Shown here one piece after another: positions 24,416-34,905 of a DNA stretch of 64,000 nucleotides. The stretch is from Panagrolaimus kolymaensis (Eukaryota; Nematoda; Chromadorea; Rhabditida; Panagrolaimidae), in contig JAJQJQ010000014.1 in assembly GCA_028622995.1 (NCBI GenBank), forward strand, positions 2,604,001-2,668,000, written 5' to 3'. The position numbers and the translations under genes are program-made. Every line of letters begins with the position of its first letter. Position 1 is the first letter of the stretch. The notes under the pieces are model-generated. The model had not been told where the DNA came from and searched no databases. It was given only the letters and a program-made list of their open reading frames with translations.

Positions 24416-26190
24416 ATGGCTGTAGTCACTTTTACTTATGATAGTAAATCAGCGCAATTTCCTTTTCTGGGTCTTACCCCAAGTACTGTCGCAAAAAGAT
24501 TTAACGTTAACTTAGCTGAACTTTACCTCATTGACAGCAAACAAAACCTGATAACTGTGGTTAACGAGAAATTTAATTCTGAACTTACTTCTGAGGAATG
24601 ATACAAAGTTTACGATGATCGAGAAATACCGTAAGCAGATTTACAAAATTCGATAAAAAAATAGTAATTAAATTTTAATTTTTAGACGTGTTGAAACATC
24701 ATTTACAACACCACTAATAAACAAACATGTTTCAAGTTTCAGAAAGTCACTCAAAATACTTGTTTTCGCTGAAAATATTAATAGTGCCATAAAATTGCAA
24801 GGTTTGGCTCTTGTAACAATGAATGCAAAGGATGTCTCACTGGAACAAGGAAATTACAGACATATTAAAAACACCAAATCTTTGCGAGCCGCTGTTCATG
24901 ATTTAACTTCAGCAGTAACGAAAATTTACCTTGAAACAAGTGAGACTGCTGATGAAATTCACACTGGACTAAATAATATTATGAAAGGCGTTCCTGATAT
25001 TTTAAAAGAAGTTGATAATGTAATTAGGCTTCGTTTAATAAAAGTAATTACATTTTTCTTTTTTAGCCAAATTCGAAATCTAACGAAATAATTCAAGATT
25101 TAGAAAATTGGATGACACTAACACTTGAAGAATGTCAAGATCAATCAGAAAAAGGAGCTAAGAAAACAGAGGATTTGTTAGAGCATATTTATGAATTGGA
25201 AAGTGCTCTAATAGCATCAGTTGGAGCTGAAGAAACAAAAATAAGTAATAGTGAATTAAATAAAGAAAAATTAGAATATTTGAAAAAACAACGACAAGAA
25301 TTTGAACAAGCTAAATTAGATGCAAAATTTAAAATTGATAAAGCATGGGAAACTAAAAAGGTTAGTATTATTTAATGATTTCGATTGCTAGGGATTGGAA
25401 AGGATGACAGAGATATTTTAATAAGAGATGTGTGACAAAATATTTTTAAGGTTTGGAAACGTTTAAGATTACAAGTTATGGAAACCAAAGAATAATAAAA
25501 TCCCCTTCGCGAAGCAATCTTATAACTTATAACAACAATATTGCAGGTTGATGAAATTGCAGAAGATTACTACGATACAGCGCGCAAAAATAACAATAAA
25601 AAAATGTGCGAAATCTCTGAACTTGAATTCATAATCGAACAAACATATAAAAATGGAACAAAAAAAGAAGATGTTTTGCAAGTCCTTCGAGAATGCATTT
25701 TGGAAATGAAAGATGTAAAAGAAAATTGGATAAATGCGTCATTTTCAATTTCTCAAATGAACAATTTACTTCTAGTTGAAAAAGAAGCTGTGCGTTGGAA
25801 AAATTCAACAGAATCTATAAAAACTGAATTAAATAAACGTTGTTTTATTGAAAATATGTTAGAATTTTCGAGAATTGGATATAAAGTCGATTATTGGATG
25901 AATGTTCAGGATCAAATAATCTGAAATCATTTACTTCCTTTAGCTTCATCAGCTATTAATGTTTTTGGTGGTGGCAAAGTTAGTTTTAAAAATTTGGAAA
26001 AGGGAATTAATTTTTTTGTAGGTATTGAATTTTAAAACTGATGGACTTGGAATAATTGAACAAGCAAATGTTTTGGCAAAAAAAGAACAGTTAATAAAAG
26101 TAGAAGAATATGAATCTGATTTACGCGAATGTCTGTCAGTTAAATGCGTGGCAGCATTCTTTCATTCTGATGCTCCTTTTTATAAGATGT
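24416..26190 (+). pseudogene. Coiled-coil paralogue 1, with in-frame stops
   Basis: Exons 24416-24630, 24686-25019, 25067-25360, 25547-25978 and 26022-26190 join in phase. The reading is interrupted by TGA at 24599 and 25921 and ends at a third TGA at 26188. Alignment with the downstream paralogue at 26366-28926 shows homology on both sides of the first two stops (QII-stop-NHLLPLASS against EIIKSHVIPLVSG), so the stops are internal to the ancestral protein. It has an N-terminal domain of about 70 residues, then long charged helices typical of coiled coils. I recognise no named family. Normal splice sites around the stops suggest recent inactivation, or unusual readthrough. Confidence 0.65.
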
Positions 26191-26365
26191 GAAAGAGTTG
26201 GTTGGAAAAAAATATGTGACATTGTTAAAGCGGGTGTCTGGGGATTAAATAAACTTAACTAATTTTACAATTTAAAATTTTTTTAAGCCCTTGCAATGCT
26301 GGCTTTCATTATCTCTTCTATTATTTTTTTGTAAATTCCTTTAATTCATTTATTTAGCAGAAATT

Positions 26366-28926
26366 ATGGAGGACGTTTCCTCTATCATATACAATGGAAA
26401 ATTAATGGAAATCAATGTTAAAACATTTACACCTGACCAGCTTAGTTGTTTTCTAAAAAATTCAAATATTGAACATAAAATGCTTCAAGACTACGAAAAC
26501 AAAAATTTGCATGTTATAAAAAATGATAAATTTACACCTGAATTGAAACCACAAAGAACGTATGCCATTATCGAAGATGATAATTCTAAGTTAGATAAAT
26601 ATGATTCCTATGATAAAATATGTAAGAATAAATCAAATTATAGTCAACAGCCACTAAATTCATCAAATGAATTTGAAAGATCAGAAAGTGATCCGCTTCC
26701 TCCTGCAAATGATCCACAATCAACTGAGAAATTTTTTTACGGTAAACAAAAGAATTCTGGAGAATACAGTTATATTCAACAACTCCAAAAAAATTTGGAA
26801 TTACTACACCAACCAATATCTCATCCAAAAACGCCTAGAAAGGATGAAACTTACCAAAGTCAAGTAAATAGCAAAGGAAAACTCCACTCTTTTAAAAGTA
26901 CTCTTTCTTTAGGCATTAACCCTTCACGACAATACAGTCTATCTGAAATCGGGGAAAATCTTTTTTGAAAATATCACAAATGGTTGTGTTGCTATTGAAA
27001 AAATTGTTTTGTTAAGTGCAAGTGCGTATGATGTTAAACTTTCTGAACGTTGTTCACTTCGTGTTACCATTCATAACGCAGTTCGAGTCCTTGGTAAATC
27101 ATACAATGAAGCTACAAATATAGTTGAACAAGTAAAATTTCGATATAGTGAAATTCCAACCCACATTCGTCGCGGTCTTGAAGCTTTTTCTGCTGTAAGT
27201 TTTGTTGAATGGATTTAACAAAAATAAAAAGAATGAATTTGTTTAGCAAGAAAATACCCATCAATATATGCAAACTTTACAAAATTCAGTCAATTCCTGT
27301 ATTAAAATTACGGAAGAAAAGATAAATTTATTTGAATTTCCACGATTGGAATTCATTAAACTTGAGCAAAGTACTAAAGATGCTCAGAATGAAGAAAAGA
27401 ATAAAAATGAATCGGAACGTAAAATTCAATCAGATAGACAAGCAGAAATGAATAAAATAGAAAACAATATTATTCGAAATAAAGACGAAATTAAATCGTT
27501 GGATTATGCAATTCAAGTAAGATTTTTTATATTAAAACGAATTTAAAAATTAAACTATATTTATTTTAGAAAATTGATAAGAATATTGAAGCAATTGCTG
27601 AAAAAAAGAAAGAGAAAAAATCGGGATGGTTTGGTAGCAATAAAGCAGAAGACCAAAACGATGAACTTTGGAAAAAAGATTTATTGAAACAGCTATCAGA
27701 TGCGCGAAGACAAATTCATGAACTTCAAACAGAAATTGATGTTTTAGAAATTAGGAAAATCGATGTCAAACATAAAATAAAAAATGCCCAAATTGAACCT
27801 TCGACAAATTGGGAAAAAGTTGTTGATTCAGTGGGCAAAGTTATATCTGAAATTGAAAAAATTGAACAAACATGGAAATCGCTTGTTACTTTTATAAAAA
27901 GTGTTGAATCGGAAGTGAGTGAGTTGAAATCTATTGCATCAGAAGGAAATGTCGATAATTCCCGTATAATAAATGCAGCTCTACGAGTTAGCCTCAATTC
28001 ATGGGTTATTTGTCAATGTTGCGGAATTTATGAGGAAATTATCAAATCTCATGTTATCCCACTTGTTTCAGGAGTTTCTAGCAATTTTGGTATTCGTATT
28101 GAACAAGCTAAAGACAAACTATCAAGTGAAAAAACAAAAGCTCAAGAAATCAAAAATGAAGTAGAAAAATTGGCTTATGAAAAACTCGAGGAAGCTGTTA
28201 AAAATTTACCTAAAGTTTCAATTGAAACTGAAAAAGTTCTTCCGGAAAAAGGACTAATTGATGAAATAAATGAACTTGAAGAACGTTCAGATTTTTTATT
28301 AAGAAAGATACAAACTGTTGAGAGAGAATGCAAAGAAACCAAAATCGAAATGATTGAAGTTTGTTTAAAAATTTCCTAAAAGAGAAAATAAAACTTTTAG
28401 ACCATTAAAAGGTTAGATGAAGCGAAAAATATAGCAGATGAAGCTATTCAAGAAAGAGAACGTCGTAGAGCAACATATTTTGTGTTCATAGTAAAATTGA
28501 TAATTTCCACGTTATTTGGGGTAATTAAAAATTTGTCTGAAAATTGATATTCAAAAAGAGTATTTCCAGGAAATGTCCCTAAAGTATCTATTAAGTTTTA
28601 TTAATAACAAAATGGCTGAAATTGAAATGCTTGAAAGAGAAACGACACTTTTAGAAAAAAACTACAACAGTCGGAAAGGTTTGATAAACTAAATTTAAGG
28701 AAAATTGATAAAATCAAGTTTTTTATAAGATAAAAATCAATTAGAATTGGATAAATTTGATTTGACATGTAGACAAAGAAACACAGAAATCCAATTAAAA
28801 ATAACAAAAGAAAAGTTTGAAAAAGCAAAAAAATTGCGTAAAAATACAATTGAAGTGGAAATGAAGATTATAAAATGGACAATAATGTTACAAAGATCAA
28901 ATACTTTTGTCAAACCTCATATTTGA
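26366..28926 (+). CDS. Coiled-coil protein of unknown function, paralogue 2 (one apparent frameshift)
   Basis: Exons 26366-27194, 27247-27516, 27570-28358, 28401-28520, 28570-28678 and 28730-28926 join in phase except for one break. Near 26965 a run of six T ends the frame at TGA, while removing one T continues directly into ENITNGCVAIEKIV. The start MEDVSSIIYNGKL opens a domain shared with the upstream paralogue; a low-complexity Ser/Asn/Pro region follows. The rest is long heptad-like helices with KKKEKKSGWFGSN in the middle and a hydrophobic segment (ATYFVFIVKLIISTLFG) near 28470-28520. Roughly 770 residues. The architecture suggests an oligomerising, possibly membrane-associated protein; the function is unknown. 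Confidence 0.65.
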
Positions 28927-29280
28927 AAACTTCATATCGGTTTCATGATTAATGGCAAGCTTATAACTCTTTGAACCAATGAGTGATGAAAATTTGTCAT
29001 TTATTGATTTTACAATAAATCCATTGTATACATGATCTTTTCGTTTTTTGTATAAAAAATAAATAATCGGTGTTAGAAAATTTTTTCCTAGTAAATTCTT
29101 ATCTTATTTAAATTAAAAATGCATTGGTCATATTGATAAAAAAGGAGCATTTATCAATTTTAAGTCAAGTATATACTTGGTCTTTACATTTTTCTATAAA
29201 AGAAAAATTAGTTATTTTAAAAAAATTATTTTCTTATAACAACTTACCTTTTTCATTTCAAAAATACAGTTGCCAAGATA

Positions 29281-29449
29281 TTAAAAAAAGAAAAGAAGAT
29301 CAAAGTTTTTGATGATGTAAAATGATTCATTTTAAAAATAATTTCACGATAAAAAATAAAATAATTTGTCATCAATACACACAATTTCACATTTGCGCGC
29401 GTGCTTTTAAATGTTTTTTTTTTCAATTGGGTGGAAGACTAACCTTTCT

Positions 29450-29513
<64 letters not shown>

Positions 29514-29580
29514 TTTCTATCACGTAATTTTAAAGAGTAACAAAAAAAGCAACAAACAAAAATGATAAGAAAAAAACAAC
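29281..29580 (-). repeat. Dispersed gene-upstream repeat, copy 1
   Basis: The reverse complement of this segment matches 44890-45142 almost throughout and matches 48830-49080 more weakly. Shared blocks include ATCGTGAAATTATTTTTAAA, TGTGTATTGATGACAAA and GGTTAGTCTTC-ACCCAATTGA. Copy 1 is longer because of a CTTT expansion. It lies just upstream of the MFS gene start at 29687. Confidence 0.7.
29450..29513. repeat. (CTTT)n microsatellite
   Basis: About fifteen tandem CTTT units inside dispersed repeat copy 1. The equivalent place in the copy at 44890-45142 has only a few units (as AAAG). Confidence 0.95.
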
Positions 29581-29686
29581 AAAATAAAATAATAGAACAA
29601 AAAGTGAAAATGCATAAGCGTCTTTGATTTTCATTCATATTTGTTTGTTAATTTTTTATTTTTTAAGCAAAAAAATATTTAAAAAA

Positions 29687-31513
29687 ATGGAAACAATAAA
29701 ACTTCCATTTACATCAATAATATTAAAAAAATCTTTACTTATCGCATATATTCTTTCCACCATTCACAATGTAGCATTTTTTACTCATATAATGGGTTTA
29801 CCATATATTTCTAAAAGGAATGAAATAAGTGATGCTATGTTTGGATATTCACAAACTCTTTTTGGCGTTCTTCAAATTATTGGTGGACCTATTTTTGGGT
29901 ATATTATGACACGAATTGGGATTAAAAAGGGTTTATATATTTGTTATTTTTCGACTGCTTTAATGGTGACAACTTTAATTTTGTTTAATGTGAGTTATTT
30001 TTCTTTAAAAAAAAACAGTTGAGAGCTCCGCAAAATAAAAAATATTATCGGTTTGTAATCTTCAACTTTCTGAATCTTTTTATTTGTTTTTTTTTTTTTT
30101 TGAAGAAAAAATGATAAAATTTAAGTTTGGGAAATAACTAACCTTAAAACCAGCAAAACTTAAATGGGATTAACAAATTACAAATTTTAAAAATCTGTTT
30201 TATATTTTTTCTTTTTTTTTTGAATGTTTATGGTTTATTTATAAGCAGAATTTTTGGTTTACTTATTCATGGAATGCAAGGTCATCAAGCTATGATAGCT
30301 GCAGTCACAGAACCAGGAAAAGAAAGAACTACAGCATTTGGAAGAGCTGGAGTATGTTTCGGGATTAGTTTTGTTATTGCTCCAATAATAATCAAAATTG
30401 CTGGAATATTTTTTAATGAATTAGCTAGTTTATATTCTGGCATATTTTTGTCATGTATTGGGATGTATGTGGCTCAAAAATATATTAAATATGAATATTT
30501 AAAACCTGCTAAAAATGAAAAAAAGGGAGAAAATGAAAAGAAAAATGAATCAAGAATGAGTTTGGAAAAAATGATAAAAATGGCTAAAGAACCCAATGTA
30601 TTGACAGTATTTTTACAAAAAAATATCGTTGTGGCATCCATGCATATTCCATTTGCTGTTTGGCAAGTAAGCATTTATCTAAATTTCCACAGAAAATCCA
30701 AAGGAAAAAAGTTTTTTTTTGCAACTTGCAAATATAGTTGACTTTAAAAAATAGCTATATTTCTCAAAATTCGAAATGGAATTTTTTAGTAATTATTTTT
30801 TTAAAGTTTTGGATATTTCGGAAACTCCATTTAAAAAAATATTTTAGCTTTATTTGATTGAAAAATTTAATGTCACCGAAAGTCAAAACTCTTCCATTCA
30901 AATTGCTTTTGGTATGTTTTATATAGGAATAAATGGTTTTGGAATTTCATATCTTCGAAATCGATTTGTAGAAGAAAAATTAATTCATTTTGGAGCTTTA
31001 TCTTTGGTAAAATTTCACTTTTTTTTTATGCAAATTTTTGTAGAAACTAATTTTTATTTTTTAGCTGCTAGTCCATACTCAATTTAGTTATTTTGTTTAT
31101 TTCAATCAATTATATTTAATTTTACCTTTTATGACATTGGGTTTAACGTTAGTTAATATTGTAAGTGATAGCATTTTAACTTCCAGTGTCCAACAAGATG
31201 AACAGGTTAGTAGCGTTTTTTCTCCTGGTTTTTACTAACCACAAAAATATTTTTTCTACAATAAATAGACGTTAAAACTTTTTTTCAGGCAATTATTCTT
31301 GGAATTTGTAATGCATTTATATCAATTTTCCGTACACTTGCTCCCTCGATTGGCGGATTGATTCTTGATAAATATGGATTTTCTATGATTGGATACATTG
31401 GAGTTTTGGGTGCACTCTTATCTCTTACAATTGGATTTTTATTTCCAATTACAAATATAAATAAAAATGACGAAACTACTGATACTCATGAAAAAGTTAA
31501 AAAAGAATTATAA
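29687..31513 (+). CDS. Major facilitator superfamily transporter
   Basis: Exons 29687-29989, about 30226-30666, 30848-31006, 31065-31205 and 31289-31513 encode about 422 residues with roughly twelve hydrophobic segments. The TM2-3 loop reads GGPIFGYIMTRIGIKKG, the MFS motif A, and the C-terminal half has GGLILDKYGFSMIG at the equivalent place. A charged KNEKKGENEKKN loop joins the halves. It probably moves a small organic molecule or drug across a membrane, with the SLC22A18-like branch the nearest resemblance I can suggest. The second exon lacks a canonical in-phase AG acceptor: coding-quality TM3 (VYGLFISRIFGLL) begins right after a T-run at 30210-30221. Confidence 0.8.
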
Positions 31514-31952
31514 ATTATTATTGTTAAAACTAAATACAGAAAAATAAATTTTTTTATGTATATATATTTTGTATATCGAAATAACCAGAGAAAAGAAAGA
31601 AATTTATCATTAAAAATATCATTAAAAAAACTAGTTATCGAAGAAGGTTTCTGATGTACTGTTTATAAGTCACATTGGCCATGTTCAAAATTACCTTACT
31701 TGTTATTGATTTTGTGTCATATGAATTTGAAGCTGTCAACCTATCGTAGAGAAAAATGAAGGAGGAAGCGAATCTCCTGGAATCCTCAATTCAATTGACT
31801 TAAAATCTTATGATCAAAATAAGGAACTACAATCTCATGTTCCGTTCAACCTGCTAATCAAAAATCAAAAGCTTTTATAGTTTATTGTTCAAATAGCATT
31901 GTAAGATTAGTTACACAAAATTCATAAACATTTTTAAGTTTGAAAACGATTA
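31514..31952. other. Convergent intergenic gap
   Basis: This lies between two convergent genes, the MFS transporter and the amidase. I see no exon, repeat or structured element beyond AT-rich sequence that would hold both polyadenylation sites. Confidence 0.5.
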
Positions 31953-33639
31953 TTATTTTGGTGCCTGCCATCCACCAAAAGCTTCTTCCAAGTCATTTGC
32001 AGCAGCAATTAAAATTCGATCATTATCTGGAGCAGCAATTAATTGTACAGAAAGTGGTATACCATTTTTGTTAAGACCCAATGGACAAACAATAGCAGGT
32101 AATCGAAGGGCATTCCAAATTCCTGTATATATTGTATTGCATCTGGTAAAAATAGGATGATTATGAAAAGGAGCTTCCAAAGGCCATGAAGGAAAAATAA
32201 GAATGCCATCATCTTTTAGCAACTCAATAATTTCCCGTCGAAGTTTATCTCGAACACTTTCAAGCTAAAAATTACATATTTTGGTTAGAAAAGCTGAAAA
32301 ACATAGTTTTTTAAAATTTACAAATTGCCTTTTCTCTTGATCGAGCTCTGGGCTTCGATCAAGTATGAGCATAATTAAAGATGGAATGGTATAATCAGAT
32401 TTTATAAAATTCTTTAACAACACTAATGTCTTCATTTGCTTCCTTTAATAAATGGGCATAAGGGATTTCTTTTATTTCACTAAAGCTTGCAACAAAAATA
32501 CTAATTGCATGATGAAGTCGTTGAAAATTTATATGATAAACTGATTTATCATATTTGTTTTCAAAAAATTTTATAACATATTGTATAGCTGTCCTGTTTT
32601 CATTTGAAAGAGGTTCAATCATAAAGGAATTTAAACCATCCATGTAAAAAAATCGTACTTTTTTCATTGAAACATGAACTGATATATTCAAGCGGTTGGC
32701 AACTTCCTCACCAACTATAACTCGAAAAACAAGTGATAAATCTTTAGCATAGCGACATAACGGCCCTACTGATACCATTCTTTTTGCATATCCTTTTGAA
32801 AAATATGGATGATGACCGTTGAGAGAAGAAGTATCTTCAGAAGGTTTTAACCCAAATATTCCATTAAAAATTGAAGGAATTCGTATGGAACCAGCAAAAT
32901 CGGACCCAATACCAAAAATTGAACCTGCCGCTCCTATTAATGCTCCTTCCCCTCCACTCGATCCACCAGCAATTCGACGAATATCATATGGATTTAAAGT
33001 TCGTCCATAAATTCTATTATTTGTTTCAACCCAATATCCTGCTTCAGGCACATTTGTAATTGCAAGAAGAATGGCCCCTGCTTCTTTAAACCTTTTAACG
33101 ACATCTGAATCATGATCAGCAATTGTGTTTTTACGAGCGACAATTCCAGCAGTATGATGAAATCCTTTTACGGCAAATGTATCTTTAATTGTAAATGGAA
33201 CACCCAAAAGTGGTTTAGTTTTTGATAACTAAAGTTAATCAAAGAAAATTTCCAAAATTTAACGATTAACTAAAGCATCTAAACTTACTTCAAGATAGTC
33301 ATTTGAAGTTTTATCCAATTCTTGAAGATAAGCATCCACTTTTACAGCTTCTTCATGAGCTTTTTTAAAATTATTTTCAACTACAGCATTGATTATTGGA
33401 TTCACATTTTTTATCCGATTGATGTAAGCTGTTATAAGTTGAACAGAAGTATATTTTCCTTTTCTAATCATATCAGCGGCATCTGTTGCAGAAAGTAAAA
33501 GAATATCATCGTTCGGTAAAGAAACGCGTATGAGAGGTTGAAAAAAGTTGTAACACTTGAATATTAAATTTACCAACCAAAAATAAAACAATGAAATTGT
33601 TTTAACAAAAGGAAAAATAGTTTTTAACTTTACTGCCAT
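31953..33639 (-). CDS. Fatty-acid-amide-hydrolase-like amidase (amidase signature family); one apparent frameshift
   Basis: Exons 33639-33289, 33228-32322 and 32264-31953. The N-terminus has a hydrophobic anchor (TISLFYFWLVNLIF), as in membrane-bound FAAH enzymes. The Ser-cisSer-Lys catalytic set is intact: Lys in GVPFTIKDTF, the cis-Ser in AGGSSGGEGALI and the nucleophile Ser in GIGSDFAGSIRIPS. The ending (NGIPLSVQLIAAPDNDRIL) is typical of the family. Such enzymes hydrolyse fatty acid amides, for example N-acylethanolamines. In the second exon the frame meets TGA near 32392 just where the family continues with KSDYTIPSLIMLIL; one extra T in a TTTT run explains it. About 520 residues otherwise. 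Functional unless the frameshift is real. Confidence 0.88.
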
Positions 33640-34905
33640 CCCCTAAAATCTTCATAATTTTACGATTTTAAAATATTTAAACGTTGTGTTTTAACGCAAT
33701 AATGAAAAGCTTAGATTAAAATGGGCATAAAGAGAAATGTTTTAAACTTTGTAGATTGGTTTTGCTTTATCAAAATAAATTTTAATTAAATCTTTTCCAA
33801 AATATTTACAAAATTGCCAAAAACCTTTTTATATAAATTTAGATAGGAAAAAACTAAGACTCAAATAATTATAAAAAAATTGAAATGTGGCAACCGAGCG
33901 TGCACAGCTCTTTGTCACATTGCCTTTTGATAGAAACTCTTCGAACACACTTTTTAGAAAATAATTATTTTTAAATTATATTTATCACGTTCTATGGTAT
34001 TATAAAAAATAAAATTATTAAAAATATGCTCAATTTCATCGTTCAAATAAAAACATAGTCAAACTAAATTTTTACGCAAAAATAAAAAAAACATAACTTT
34101 TTTTATTTTTAAAAACTTTTATTTTTTATCATTTAATCAACTTTTTTTTTCTCTATTTATCATCAGAAATTTTTCAGTAAACACCCATTAAATATGTTTT
34201 TCAATATTTATTGTTGTAAAAATTACTTTTTTTTACTTGACAAAAAACTTTTTTGTCGTGTAATTTAACGTTATCATTCTTCTTTTTTTTTAACTTTGCA
34301 AAGGAAAAAAAAAGCAAGTTTCCGACCTAGTCATTCTCAGCAAGCGTTTGTTTGTTTTAATAGATAGCATCTTTTACATGAATTTAAAAGAAGAAATGAT
34401 GTTTTTATGATTTTTTTCATATCTTACAATACTTTGTTTATTTTTCTATTTGTCTTATAATTCCTTACAAGACAGAAAATAAAGTTCAATTGAAGGTGGA
34501 GCAAGTAAACTTTCAAAATAAAATTTTGAAACTTTATTACTTGATAAAAAATGAATAATTCGTAAGAAATAAAAATATTTTGCGTAGGTTTTAATCAAAT
34601 CATTGTAGTAAAAAAAAGTATATAACCTGGAATGATTGAATAAATACTTATCGTTAAAAAATTTCGTAAAAAAGTGAAGAAACTTTTTGAGACTTTTGTA
34701 TCTTATTTGAAGAACCTTTCACGAAGCAACCAGCTTTTCCATATTTATGTAGTAGTTTTCTTAAAAGTTTTTTCTATGAAAAGTTTTTGCTTTTGCTCCA
34801 CTTTCACCGCGACAATTATTAATTTATGTTTTTGGCTTTGTCACTTTTTGTCATTTTGTGTAGAAAATTATGCAAATTTTAAAATCAATTCATTTTTTTT
34901 AGAAA
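33640..34905. other. Divergent promoter region between amidase and tri-domain enzyme
   Basis: About 1.27 kb separate the divergently transcribed amidase and tri-domain gene. It contains the UGT signal-peptide relic described at 33994-34039. Further blocks (for example TATTTATTGTTGT...AATTAACGTT-like sequence near 34200-34275) resemble DNA near 46600-46690 beside the UGT gene. No other exon is seen. Confidence 0.5.
33994..34039 (-). pseudogene. Relic of a UGT first exon (signal peptide)
   Basis: The minus strand from 34039 reads MKLSIFLIILFFIIP then stop. The first exon of the UGT at 48739 reads MKLSIFLIVLFFNIINAG, and most codons are identical at the base level. No further UGT exons follow, so this is a stranded fragment. 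Confidence 0.55.

Noticed and set aside
24599..26190. TGA codons as selenocysteine or as a reassigned code
   Set aside because: The FLYWCH-like gene (stop 9660) and others use TGA as a normal stop, and the paralogous residue at the one comparable site is Lys, not Cys. No SECIS could be judged.
29423..29638. Minus-strand frame rich in KKERKKER
   Set aside because: It is only the translation of the (CTTT)n microsatellite.
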